Part shown: in pieces, positions 1-11,243 of the stretch
Position numbering within the stretch: the first letter of the stretch is position 1
Layout: each line of letters begins with the position of its first letter
Source of the DNA: Flammula alnicola
Taxonomy: Eukaryota; Basidiomycota; Agaricomycetes; Agaricales; Strophariaceae
Direction: 5' to 3'
Assembly (NCBI GenBank): GCA_015499995.1
Contig: JADNRV010000135.1
Coordinates: 62,001-126,000, forward strand
Length of the DNA stretch: 64,000 bases
Position numbers and translations under genes: made by a program
Notes under the pieces: generated by a model
What the model saw: the letters and a program-made list of their open reading frames with translations, nothing else
What the model was told of the DNA's origin: nothing
Databases searched by the model: none

Positions 1-680
1 GCCTCTCGTCGAAGGCCAGGCGAATCCCATCCGACGGGACACGGTCCAAATCCCTGCGATGAATTCCGCAACGCTGCGCGTCGTCGCTGATAACCCGGTG
101 TTGGTTCTTGCATTGTACGTCTAGTCCAATTAAATCCAGTTCATCTCTTCGTAGCTTAGCCACTTGAATAATGTTCGCTTACTTATTTGTTGAATTCAAG
201 GTCACATTGAATGGCATCTCGAAGTCGGCCTCGCGATCCAGCTCGTCGAGGCACCGATCCAAGCACAGCAGTTCGCGGCCAACGTACCGTCGGTGATGTA
301 CGACCACTGCAAGGCCCTAGGCAAGCCCGTCTCAGGGAACGCCGCTGGATTTGCGTCGACGACGGACTTGGACGGGCTGCCCCTCGGCCCGTACCCGCAG
401 AAGCTCGGCTGGCATTCCAAGGGTATCGGTGCAATGGCTGGGTACGTTGGCTCTCTCTCCCCCCATCAAGTAGAGCATAACTGACGTAAATAACTTGCGT
501 TTTTCTCTTCCTTTTTTGTGAATCGATAGATGTATATTGGCTGCTGTCTTCGGGATGGCGTCTGTCGTGTGGTATGCGCTAGGAGGACATATATCGGACG
601 AGGAGATTGAGCACGAAGTGAGGGCTAGGATTGCCGCGAAGGAGAAGCGAGGAAAGTTCTTTGGATTGCTAAAGAAGTAG
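1..680 (+). CDS. fet3: Fet3-type multicopper ferroxidase, C-terminal part (partial, one frame break)
   Basis: Exons 1-114, 201-441 and 530-680, joined over introns 115-200 and 442-529 (both GTACGT...AG). The first junction creates HCHIEWHLEVGL, the copper-binding HCH motif of the last cupredoxin domain. The third exon encodes one hydrophobic segment (CILAAVFGMASVVWYALGG) and a short charged tail ending KKFFGLLKK-like, as in membrane-anchored Fet3 ferroxidases. These oxidise Fe(II) outside the plasma membrane for uptake by the permease Ftr1. The gene begins outside the window. Upstream, VVADNP is in frame 2, while CWFLHCH needs the next frame. One base is surplus (or two missing) near 95-102, where the family expects DNPGxW. 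This is either an assembly indel in the G/T runs or a real lesion. Confidence 0.85.
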
Positions 681-1002
681 ATGTTGTCGTCGTATTCGAA
701 TTCCTAGAACAAAGTCAGTAATATACATATGCGCATCTGCATCTCCCTAGTTAGCTCGCTCGCAAAAAGCTTTTTTTTTGTAATTATGTAGTACTTTCGA
801 AATTTTGTAGCGCGAAATATATTGAGCAGATCCAATCTTGGTGAGATGCGACTCAGTGCATCGGTATATATAATATAGTAAGGGTTGTTCATTCGGGGAT
901 TAGAGAAAAATCAACAGACGCACCTTTAATGGCATAGAAACAAACATGTGCAAATACCATGAACTTGTGCCAAGCAACTGTCGTTCAATTTCTCCCATCA
1001 TA
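681..1002. other. Intergenic, ferroxidase 3' end to next gene
   Basis: AT-rich spacer with no recognisable gene. It should hold the ferroxidase 3' UTR and the promoter of the next plus-strand gene. An upstream in-frame ATG at 946 could extend that gene by 19 codons. Confidence 0.5.
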
Positions 1003-2651
1003 ATGTCCAGCCAGCACTCTTTACAACCGCTTCAACGAGCGTTACATTCCTACAAAGATCTGCGGGAAAAGATAGAACTGACAGTCAGCAAAGGCGACGT
1101 TCATTTTGATTTCTTTCTTTTCGTGACTCTGCACAATAAGCTCGTACGTTTCACTCTATCCTCCTCAAGATGCGGAGTAAAACCTTTCTTTATGAAGGCG
1201 AAAGTATACCAGGATCTCAAAGACAGTGGATACCATGGCGATGTTGAAACTGAAGGCCTTCGTGCTGTCTTCACAAGCACACCTAGAAGTGCAAATGCAT
1301 TCAATGGCTCTGTCTTTGTGGAAAACTTGCGCAAGGTTCTGAAGATAGCCGACAACAAACAGCCAGGTTAATGCCAGCTCTGATATTCTTCTCTGCCTTT
1401 CTCTGATGCATACCAGATACCAGGACTGCCACTGCTCGACCTACTCTCCCTCTTACCATGGACTCAATGCCTCCGGACCGAATGATTAATGCCCAGGCAT
1501 CCTCTTCAATTGCGGTCGAAGGCCCGGAAATTGACCAGGCTACCTTCCATGCGTCTCGTGTCTCCAATTCAGCACCCCTACTTTCGGGTACGATCCCCCA
1601 GCACCCATTTTTCTCTGTCTCAGCTGAGATTCCAGAGGCATCATCGACACCAAACTTGCCCCAGGGAAAACCCCCTTCTCCGACGAAGCAAAAGCTTTCT
1701 ACTTCAGCTTCACGAATCACTTGGTCACTCCTTCAGCATGAAACATCGGCTGCCCCTCCTTCTGACATGAAGCAGCCTCTGTCGGAGGCAGCATCCTGCG
1801 AGGGCTGTTTGAAGGACGGCGTCGTATGCTCTCCGCCGCCACCGAAGAGCCAACGTAAAAGGGGAAAGGCCAGACAGTCATGCGAAAGATGTTCCAAAAA
1901 ACAAAGGAAATGTGTCTATCGCGCAGAGCCGTCGGTGCCTCGGAAGGTAGAGGGGAAACCTGCAGCTCAATCCAGTGGAGAGACGTCTGCTGTGACCGCT
2001 GACAATAGCTCTATGTCCATCAAGAACCTCAAAAACTGTCATGTTTCCCCATTTCCACCGGCTCCTGCTATTCCCGCAGTCGATGAAAAGCGTCCCGTTG
2101 CGGGTGAAACTCTTGTTTTCACTCCAGCTTCCCTGCAAAGTCAAGGTATGTCATATCTCTTTTTATTCATAATCTTTCTTAATACTCCAGAAGGTGCTGC
2201 CATCGCAGACGGACCCAACGAGGTCGTCAAACCTGATATTTTAGATGATGTGATTGCTGCTCCGCCTGCCGCCGTGAAGCAAGACTGCAACGCCCTGTAC
2301 GAACGTTTGGCAAAGCTTGAAAAGGAGCTCGTCCAATCTGATAATGATCGTCGGTCATACAACGCTTCTTTGAATGAGAAATTGCGCACGTTGGAGGCCC
2401 AAACCGAATTTCTGAGGGCATTTTATGCCTTCCAATCGGCAAAAGAAGGTCTTTTGAAGGCTATGCGACATCTTTCAGATGCAACTCCAAGTCAAGTCGC
2501 CATTGCAGAAGGGACAATTAACCATGACGGTCATCGTGATTTAATGTTGGGTTCCAGTACTATCATTAAAAAGCGTACTGCCGAGGCACTCGACGATTTG
2601 GAGGACTCTAAGAAGAAGAAGCGACGTTCTCAAGAATGGAGTATACGATAG
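1003..2651 (+). CDS. Unknown protein with paired CX2CX6C cluster and C-terminal coiled coil
   Basis: Exons 1003-1366, 1417-2145 and 2191-2651; introns are 50 and 45 nt with GT-AG ends. The sum is 518 codons (517 aa). The middle carries two CX2CX6C units, CEGCLKDGVVC and CERCSKKQRKC, separated by a basic stretch. This resembles a stretched Zn(II)2Cys6 cluster, but the linker is longer than in classical Gal4-type factors. The C-terminal third has a heptad-like stretch (YERLAKLEKELVQSDNDR) and ends in a lysine-rich nuclear-localisation-like tail. A DNA-binding or chromatin role is possible but inferred. The second intron is in frame and free of stops, so retention would add 15 residues. Confidence 0.65.
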
Positions 2652-3150
2652 ATTTTTCCAACTGGCACCCAGTCCCTATTAGCCATACATACTTGCCGCA
2701 ACCTCAGGTTTCGCACTGCCCAAAGACTCGAAGCGGACCCATTGACATTGACATTGCTTTGTGTACCAACTTCGATGTACATTTTGTGGAAGTTATAATC
2801 AATGCTCTTTTATGTGCTACAAAGCTGGTTTTATTGGTCACACACGGACATGGATTTCCGAAAGGACCAGCTGTTCTGTCATATTTTCAGACAATCGTAC
2901 GGACATGGATTCCCAAAAGGACTATACACATTCCATTGCAAGGTAAATGATACCGAATACCTAAATACATATATGAAACAATGTGATTCCTTGCGAACCT
3001 ATCCAATTGGCAATTGCCATGCACAAGATGCGGCGAGCCGAAACGGAGAGATATCCCAAGTGTTTTCCTTTGTCCTGAGTGCGTTGTCACCAGGTGGCCG
3101 CCACAACGGTTAATGCGATGGGTACCGTCATCCGTATTCAGGAATATAGA
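2652..3150. other. Intergenic between convergent genes
   Basis: About 500 bp between two converging genes. The word GGACATGGATT followed by an AAAGGAC block occurs twice (about 2847 and 2901), a small local duplication. Nothing else recognised. Confidence 0.5.
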
Positions 3151-5407
3151 TTAAGAAAGAGAAAGCCCAGCCTGAGCTCTCTCTACCCTTCGACGGTTCT
3201 TTGCGGTGATATTTTCATCAACAGCGTCTGGACTGTTATGTGTCGGCAATGATTGAGCAGCTTCGACCGCCGTGGCCGCCAAACAGAGAGCCCTCTTGTA
3301 TTGTTTCAAACCAAGAGCCATCTCGGCGCCATTGCCGAGGCAGAGGACCAATTCTTTGCGCGTGCCTTCGAGGTGGGACGAGTAAGCCCCTCCAGACGCG
3401 GTATCAAACGCGATCAAGGCAGCTGCGAGTTCAGCAGCAGTGAAGTACGCGATGCAGGCATAATCCATCTCGTTGTCTTCTCGGAACCTTTTATGGCCTT
3501 CTTCCCTTCGTGCGGTGACGCGTTTCCGCGCGAGGAGGAGGAAGCGGCGGACCCCGTCCTCGCTTGCGATGCGTTTTAGCTGGGGCAACGTCGTGCGTGC
3601 TGAGACACCTTTTGGCAACTTCGTCATCTTGGGAATATTTTTAAGGACTCCACGCTGAGCAAGTAAAGTCAAGAGACGGGCGTGGGCGGTAGGGCCCATA
3701 ACGGATTCATCGGCGATTTGGAGGGGTGGTTCCACCTTTTCCTGAGTGAAAACGGCATACATAGGTTTTCGGAAGAGCTCAAAAACAGATTCGAGATAGT
3801 TATATCTATCCACCTCTGCGTAGAGTTCATTCATAGTCTTCACGGGTCGCGATCCCGAACTGCTCACACGAAGCAAAGAGAGAAGATCGCTGTCAGAAAT
3901 GTTGGCGTGTTCTGCAGAATGTGTGATCGTTGCGATAAGTCGTTCCATGGAGATGCGGCATGAACCTGGTAGATTTCAGCTTGTATTGCATTTTTTGAGG
4001 GATAAAATGATGAATCATACCTCTGTAACTGAATATATCCAAGAATGACTCCTCTGATGGACGCGACTGGGCGAAGTATCGAGTCGTAACTTCATTTAGC
4101 ATGCTGCATAAAAGTGCGGTTACGTTTGCGAGACGTAGAACAGAAACTAACATATAGACGTACGTTCTGACATTTTGCCACTTCTCATCTTCCATCATGT
4201 CCCACACGCCGAGTATCATGTTTACCCACTTCGGACGAGACGTGAGTATCTTTACTGATTTGAGCACGGCATCCCATTCATCGTTCGTCACTTTCTGGAA
4301 ATCACGGTCCACATTGCCAGAAACGCCAGGCACCAACAGTTCTGGTACCCGGAAAAGCAAGGCTATGGCTTCGCAGATGATGGCGTCGACCTGTAATTCT
4401 GGATACCATGGCGGGCGACGAACGGCTGCGCATTGGAAGAGCAGATCGAGTAATTCTGGGTTGTGACTTATGATCTCGTAGCAGAATTGTTGACTGGGCG
4501 GAGGTGAGCGTAAAAGGAGGCCTTGTATAGCCCAAGCCGCATTTTCTTGAGTCATTGCGTAATATCGCGGACCATATTTGCCTGCTTTCTCCCGTGGGTG
4601 CTATACCATAGTGTTCATTTACGGCTTAAAACCAGTGAAAGGTTTTACGTGGACTCACCCCGAAAGTCCCGAAGCATAAGAAGCTTTGCCATGTAGTCCC
4701 AGGATTGACCAATTGCCTCGAGTAAATTTCGGGCCCGGAAAGTATATGCTCGCACAACTTCATCATAGCGTCTGAGGTCTGGCTGCTGGACAACATTTCC
4801 CCGAGAAAGCTCTCGGAAGCAAAGCATCTGAGGAGGTTAGTACCGGCTTGGCGGTGTATCACCAGAGGATGGTTAATTTTCTACAATAAGAATAAGCAGC
4901 CATCATGTTATTTTTCACACAACAGGGTTGCAAGAAAAAAAGATTGGCACACCTCAAGACATATTTCCAACGCGTTGTGCTCAAGCAGCTCCTTGAGCAG
5001 CGCCCGCCGCTCATCGGACGTGCCCGTTTTGGTCAAGTGCCACATCGAGTCCAGCGCAAAATACGACGCGAGGCCATGCCACCTATCCGTCCTCTTGTCC
5101 TGCGTAATCTTCATCATCGCTTTCACGATCCCGCCTTCGAAACACGCTTCCCCGAACGTGTCGAAACCCATGTGGCCCTCCGGGCGCTCGTCCTTCTCCA
5201 GCCGATCTCTGATGGCGACCTGCGAGATAGAAGAGCATGGTGAATGAGACCTTCGGAAGATGAGGACGAGCGTACGACGTAGTGGTATAGTGCCATCTCC
5301 TCTAGATCGGGGTCGACGAGGAGGTCGAATACTTGAGGAAGGACCTTGTAGTACCGTTCGGGATACACCCCTAGAACGGATTGGACGTTGTCTGCTGTAA
5401 GCTCCAT
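3151..5407 (-). CDS. Unknown 671-aa protein, helical, TPR-like C-terminus
   Basis: Five exons read right to left: 5407-5276, 5219-4953, 4880-4659, 4600-4021, 3965-3151. All introns are GT-AG and 54-72 nt. The sum is exactly 672 codons. Translation starts MELTADNVQSVLGVYPERYY. The chain is helical without membrane segments. The last about 90 residues (GNGAEMALGLKQYKRALCLA and after) look like a TPR hairpin pair, as in MYND/TPR-type agaric proteins, but no MYND cysteine cluster is visible. Function unknown. Reading exon 3 in the alternative frame (DYMAKLLMLRDF) would need a 35-nt intron and breaks phase with exon 4, so the phase-0 model was kept. Confidence 0.6.
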
Positions 5408-5873
5408 CGTGGCTTGAAGCTTGAAGGCTAATGTTCAAAGAATAGAAAGAGAGGGGGGACGTTTCTGCGATAGTGTAGAGCGATATGTAGCCTCCTTCCT
5501 CTCCGACGTATGTTCTCGTCTGCAATTTGAGGAACATATTTCCCACGGTATGTGGATCTCCGCGCTGTGACTAAATGGGGCACTCACTACCAAAGTCTCA
5601 ACATTGGGGAAAGTATGTACATTGCATTGCAACTGTGGATGATGATATGATGTGTAGTAGGTACGAGAAAAAAATGGTAACTAGAAATACAGCAGCTGCT
5701 AACACGGACGATGTTGAAGTCCGTATTCTAACATAACCCAAGTCAATAAAAAAAACTGTGATCGTTGAATCTTCTTTTTAAACCCTCTTCCATTCCCCAC
5801 GACTCAATGAGTCTATCTCCGACAGCAAATACAAGAAAGCAGAACCGGCAAACATCAGGCAGTAAAAATTAAT
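5408..5873. other. Intergenic between two minus-strand genes
   Basis: Holds the promoter of the unknown minus-strand gene and the 3' UTR of SHMT. No gene recognised. Confidence 0.5.
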
Positions 5874-7839
5874 TTACTCGTGAAGGCCAGCGGGCTTTGT
5901 CAGGGTCGACACATCGACGCCAGGAAGAGGCCATTTGGAAGCGAAAGCCTGGACCTCATCACGGAGCTGCTTCACCTGCAGGTAGCCCTGCTTGCCCTCC
6001 GCGGGAACGGTGGCCACGCGGACAAAGTCCTTGAGGAGCTTGGAGCCAGCCTCCTTTTGGAGGAGGAGGGAAAGCTGCACGGCGCGGTGCAGGAAGCCGG
6101 CGACGACTTTGATGTCCTCCTCGCGCATGTCACGCGAGGTCAGCGCCGAGGTACCAAGACGGATACCGCCGGGGACTTGGGCAGACGCGTCGCCCGAGAC
6201 AGCGTTCTCTGCAATTCAATGAATATTTTGCGTGAATGTATGATAGAAACGAATACGCACTGTTGATGGTGATGCCCATGAGATCGCAGACCTTCTCGAC
6301 TTTGCTACCAGTCAGACCGATAGGTCGGAGATCCCAGAGGACCAAGTGGTTGTCAGTGCCACCAGTTTGCAGTCTGTAGCCGTGGCTGACGAGGGCGTCG
6401 GCCAGAGTGCGGGCGTTGGCAATGACTTGCTTGGCATACAGCTTGAACTCGGGCTGGGCAACTTGGAGGAGGGAAGTGGCGATACCAGCGATGGTCTGCA
6501 CAATATTTTATTAATCAAACAGACATTGCGTGAGGGGTTGACACCTACGTTGTTGTGGGGTCCACCTTGGCAAGCGGGGAAGACAGCGTCGTTGACTCGC
6601 TTCTCAAGATCGAGAGCATCTTCGCGGTCCTTGCGGAAGAAGATGAGACCGGCACGAGGACCACGGAGGGTTTTGTGGCTGAAGGTTGCGTTACACGCAG
6701 GAAAATGTGAGCGTTAAAGATAGACTTACGTGGTGGTAGTGACAACGTCGCAGTATTCGAAGGGGTTGTTGAGCTCCTGGGCAGCGATAAGACCACTGGT
6801 GTGGGCAATATCGGCCATAAGCCAAGCTCCTTCCTTGGTGGCAGTCTTCTTCAACTCCGCGTAGTCCCAATCACGGGGGTAAGCGGAGGCACCGCAAATA
6901 ATAAGACGGGGCTTGAAGATCTTGGCCTGGGCGGCAAGACCAGCGTAATCAATAAGGTTGGTCTCGGGGGTGATGCCATAGGGGAGAGATTGGAAGTATA
7001 TTGACGAAGCAGTCATTTTCTTCTTCGCGGTCTACACAATCACGTGATATGTTCAATACGCAATTCTACGCAAAAGAAAAATTCTAGGAGACATACGTAG
7101 TATCCGTGGGTGAGATGGCCACCATCGGGGAGTCCGAGACCCATGAGACGGTCATTAGGTTGAATTAGAGCGGTCAGAGCAGCGAAGCTAGAAGGTGAAA
7201 ATCAGTTAACGGAGATCCGTCGTTCCCGTATTGTTGCACATACTTAGCGGTCTGCAAGCAAAGGTATTTTTAGCGCTAGAACGGAGCAGCGGAACATAGG
7301 GAACTAACACTGCCGGAGTAAGGTTGGACGTTAACGCCCCATTTGGCAGGGTCGAGGTTGAATGCCTGCAGAGCACGCTTGCGGCAGAGGATTTCGAGCT
7401 CGTCGATGTACTCGTTACCACCATAGTAACGAGCGTTGGGGAGACCCTCAGAGTACTTGTTGGTCAAGATGGAGCCATTGGCTTCCATGGTGGCAAGACT
7501 CGTCAAGTTCTATGGAAACGATGAGCATGAAGTCCGGCACCATAATGACAACAAGACGCACCTCGGAAGCGATGAGCTCCAGACCGGTGAACTGCCTCCA
7601 TGTCTCCTTGTCGATGATGTTCTTGACCTCTGGGTCAATCTCCGCGAGAGGCTGGTAGAGGACCTTGTTCTGTTGCCAGCAAATAGGTTTTAGTTTGGAT
7701 ACAAAGGACTGACGACCAATAGACATACGAAACCAGGGGTGTTGGCAGTGGCCATTTTTCTAGACGATAATCGATGAAGAGTAGAGGGAGAAAAGGTGGT
7801 GGATGTACGGTTGAGAGGTCTGGACAGTAATCGCAACAT
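5874..7839 (-). CDS. SHM: Serine hydroxymethyltransferase (mitochondrial/cytosolic)
   Basis: PLP enzyme interconverting serine and glycine with tetrahydrofolate, feeding one-carbon metabolism. Nine exons: 7839-7729, 7669-7562, 7509-7309, 7251-7244, 7187-7097, 7031-6730, 6678-6549, 6495-6261, 6208-5874. The sum is 1521 nt (506 aa), exactly in frame. Visible landmarks are LIASENLTS, the NVQPYSGS loop, [12 protein letters not shown], and the PLP-lysine motif [16 protein letters not shown] assembled across a junction. The C-terminus is complete. An 8-nt exon (7251-7244) supplies the middle of STANF. Two in-frame ATGs exist. The one at 7839 adds 28 residues rich in R/S/T with no acidic residue, resembling a mitochondrial presequence. 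The one at 7755 gives a 478-aa cytosolic-length enzyme. Confidence 0.95.
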
Positions 7840-8563
7840 CGGTATTGCACTCAAGGGCAAAATTTCGTTCACAAGTCGGCTATAACCGAAATTCAATCGA
7901 TCGTACGATCGGCCGCAGAGCGGCCTACCTCAAACTCCACCGGCGTCTGTCGTCCGAAAACATATTTCTACATTTTCCCAAAATTCTTCCTGAACTTTCA
8001 AGGTTCCTGACTTAGTCCAGCTTTGCATTCGCATCTTCCCAGAAAGTGACAATTTCGATCCCTGAAGCACAGGGGAGTTCAATGAAAAAAATATTCACCC
8101 TTTCACTAGCCTTACTATTCAACCCATGCGCAACTGCAGGGCAATTACCCTGAGGGAAATTAAAAAGCTTGACATAGATCCTACGCTTCTTGCTTAAATC
8201 CACTGTGCGTCAGTTCATAAATCCGGATGAGCGAGACGTGTTCCAGCCGCAGCTCTACCCATACCATTTCAGCTACGCGCTTCGAGCGCTTAAACGAAAT
8301 GCGCACCCCCGAAATAGACGGAGGGGCTCGCTAAAACAGTGAGCATAGCGAAACCGGAATTCCTGATGGAATTAGGCAGTCTGAAGTATAGTAGGCCAGG
8401 TAGCCGGCATTCAGGCTGCTAGTTCTCATCTCTGCACATATAATATTGTCTAGCCTCGCGATGTTCTTCTACTAACGGCTATCTATATCTCCATCTGAAT
8501 TCGAGGACACATTTAATAATGTGATGTTAATGAAAGTGGCATTGAGCACGTTCTACATTCAAA
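7840..8563. other. Intergenic upstream of SHMT
   Basis: About 720 bp holding the SHMT promoter and the Nudix gene 3' flank. Short ORFs here show no family resemblance. Confidence 0.5.
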
Positions 8564-9457
8564 TCAGTTCGACACCGTCCCATACCACCATTTATATGGC
8601 TTAACTACTTCTCCACTCTGGGTGAAATCGGCCCTCCCGACAAACTTTTGTTTGGATATGAGGAGCGGTAGCCACACCTCGTCCGTCTCCCACATCTGGG
8701 AAAACGGGATAGGAGAGTATACTATTCCATCTCCTGAATCGGAGGTGGTTGAGGGTGTTATGGCGAACCATTCTGGTCTCATTTCATCGCTCCTGAAGGC
8801 TTTTTAAGAATGATGATCCGAAAGACTGCATAAATGATAGGACTTACTCTGTTATTACACCTGTATAAGACTCGGAACGATATATCTCTATTTGGAAGGC
8901 CCATTCTGTGCCTTCACTTAGGAAGAGCAGGCTACCTGCATGTTCAAGAGGAGCGGTGACGCCTGATTCTTCCTATTGTTTTACTAGGTTAACATTTCAC
9001 GGAGTGATTGATTTCAAGTGAATTTACTTCTAATTCACGGACGGCTGCCTGCAGAGGTGTCTCCCCAGGTTCAACTTTCCCTCCTGTCATATATGCAAAC
9101 ATTGAATTCATCGCTGATAAATGAGTATATAAAATTCCTTGCCAAAGCCGTTGTACCTATAATGATCTCAATTTGTGAAGATTAAAACGTGCAAGCGATG
9201 CCATTGCTCACTTTCCCTGGCCAAAGCCACGTTTTTTATATCCGAGTAACACCTGTTCAGCGAAGTAGTGTCAGTTGCAATTATCAGGAAAGCAAAATGA
9301 GAGAATCATTCAAGTGTACCTTGTTGTCTTGAACGATAAAGGCATTTGTGTAATACTTAATTTTGGTGAAAGGAAGCCACTGGCTCTCGTCGTTGTTGCT
9401 TGCGTAGTATTTAAATGGGCCTGTTTCACTGATTCCGGGGGGAAGAATATCGACCAT
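8564..9457 (-). CDS. MTH1-like Nudix hydrolase (8-oxo-dGTPase type)
   Basis: Six exons: 9457-9320, 9252-9212, 9156-9143, 9083-9028, 8972-8848, 8792-8564. The sum is 603 nt (200 aa). The spliced protein contains VLLGYKKRGFGQGKYNGFGG, then the Nudix box GGKVEPGETPLQAAVRELEEESGV, which fits GX5EX7REUXEEXGU. It also has the MTH1-type C-terminal motif MRPEWFAI...IPFSQMWETDEVWLPLL. By family it hydrolyses oxidised purine nucleoside triphosphates such as 8-oxo-dGTP, keeping them out of DNA. The third exon is only 14 nt. The intron after it starts GC (GCAAGG...AG), a GC-AG intron. The gene is divergent from the F-box-like gene at 9829. Confidence 0.9.
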
Positions 9458-9828
9458 ATCGGATATAGTGATAATAAAAGAGAAGTTATATATTCTTAGG
9501 ACAGTGAAAGGAGCTCGGAGACGTCGACGTTGAAGCTGAAATCGAACGTTGAATGTTGTTGAACTCGGAGGATTTGGGTAACGATCGGAGATGGCCGAGA
9601 TGACTCGCAGTTCCTGGTCACCGGCCGACTTTCGAAAAGCTAGCAGTCACAACGGTGATCAAGATCCTTCTAATTGACACTCATCTCTACACCTGTGCAA
9701 GATTTGTATTACTGTACAAGCAAGAGCTAACCTTCTGGCTTCCAGGCTCCGATTTCCTCGTCTCCCTCCATCGTCAAACCGCCAGACCGATTGCGACACT
9801 CTTTCTCTCCGTTTAAATCACAATACCC
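9458..9828. promoter_or_regulatory. Divergent promoter between Nudix and F-box-like genes
   Basis: The 371-bp spacer separates two divergently transcribed genes and so should hold both promoters. No clear TATA box was identified. Confidence 0.45.
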
Positions 9829-11023
9829 ATGCCAGTCATTCCACTCGACGTTGTTGGGGTTATTTTCAACATCCTTGCCCGCGACGACAAAGAATTGATT
9901 TCTTTGAAGGGGTGCTCTCTCACTTGCAAGGCCTTCCTTTTTCTGTGCAGGAGACACATATTCGCTTCCATCAAGATTAACGACCTCTACACCCTCGTTC
10001 GGAAGCGTCAGCCTTCCCCTAGGACCAACATGTTACGAAAACTCCTCACCACTGCACCACATATTGCGGATTACATCCACGAGTTGCATTTCGGCGTCAG
10101 CAACGACGACCTCGAGTTCTTCATCGGTCTTCCTGAGATCCTCAAACGACTTACTAGCCTGAGGGCTCTCATTCTCTCCCATTATGGCGCAGTACAACTG
10201 GATTGGAAGCGCATGACTCCACTATTGGAAGATGCCCTGCTTTGCCTCCTGAATCTTCCGACATTGACTTCCCTCAAATTGAGAGATATCAAGAACTTTC
10301 CTGCATCAGCTCTAATACCATGTACCCAACTCCGGCATCTTGCGCTTGTTGAGGTTGACTTCCTTGATGCCGTAAAGATTGACGACAATCCTCCTGCACT
10401 ATTACCCGTTGGGCCCATTTTACTTGAGGGGTGTACATTGAGGGGTTCCAGCACCGCCGCAGCGGTGAAAAAAATCTTAGAAGCGAAGCGATCAGATGGA
10501 CGATATATTTTCGATTTCGAACATCTCAGCGAATTTTCGGCCGACTGGGCGGTGGACAACATGGCACAGAACGTAATGAGGAGAAATCACTACCTTACAA
10601 CGATTCACCTGTCAGGTAAACTTTTTTAAATACCATTTGGACGACGTTAACGTGTTCTCTTTTCTTTTTTTTTTTTCAGTTGTTGATGACGCTAGCTTCT
10701 CAGGGTTTGCTCGGGCGGTCGCTCCATCTATCAACACACTCAAGAAATTGATCTTAGATACCTCTATTAACAATGAAGCCGAAGATCCTCTTTTTGGGCT
10801 CTGTGACGAGCTTGAAGAAATGGGAGGTGAAAATGTCCTTGAAGATATGACGATTCGAGTCCACGTTCCGTCGGGCAGGTATTGCACGACCGGAGATGAA
10901 TGGGGGAAGCTCGATAATGTTCTCGGTAAATCCGGTTGGTCTGCTCTGAAGAGGGTTTCGCTCGATATTGGGTTATGGCGCTTTGGCACTGGGCCCGACC
11001 ACAAGCCTTCGTGGGGGCCTTGA
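9829..11023 (+). CDS. F-box-like / leucine-rich agaric protein
   Basis: Exons 9829-10615 and 10680-11023, with a 64-nt intron ending in a long pyrimidine tract and CAG. The total is 377 codons (376 aa). The N-terminus MPVIPLDVVGVIFNILARDD, followed by LKGCSLTCKAFLFLCRRHIF, has the spacing of a degenerate F-box. Leucine-rich segments follow (LTSLRALILSHYG, LPTLTSLKLRDI, CTQLRHLALVEVDF), as in the large agaricomycete F-box/LRR family. A role as an SCF substrate adaptor is a family inference; substrate unknown. Confidence 0.7.
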
Positions 11024-11243
11024 AAACCTTACCCCGAGACAATTCCCTCTGATGTCCTCTAGCACAACTGTTAACTTTCACGTTGTCATTCGAGTTGTTC
11101 GTGGATAGCACCATACATGATCTTGTAGATACCGTACCTACTTAGTATTCATAATTTCATCTCATCCCCATCTGCCCAACAGTTCCTATGCTCAGGAAGT
11201 ACTTTGAAAACATAACTTTGAGGCTCGTTGAATCCCGCTTCCA

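Noticed and set aside
4828..4862. 35-nt intron in the 671-aa unknown gene
   Set aside because: It gives an attractive local frame but ends in the wrong phase for the next exon and is shorter than all other introns seen.
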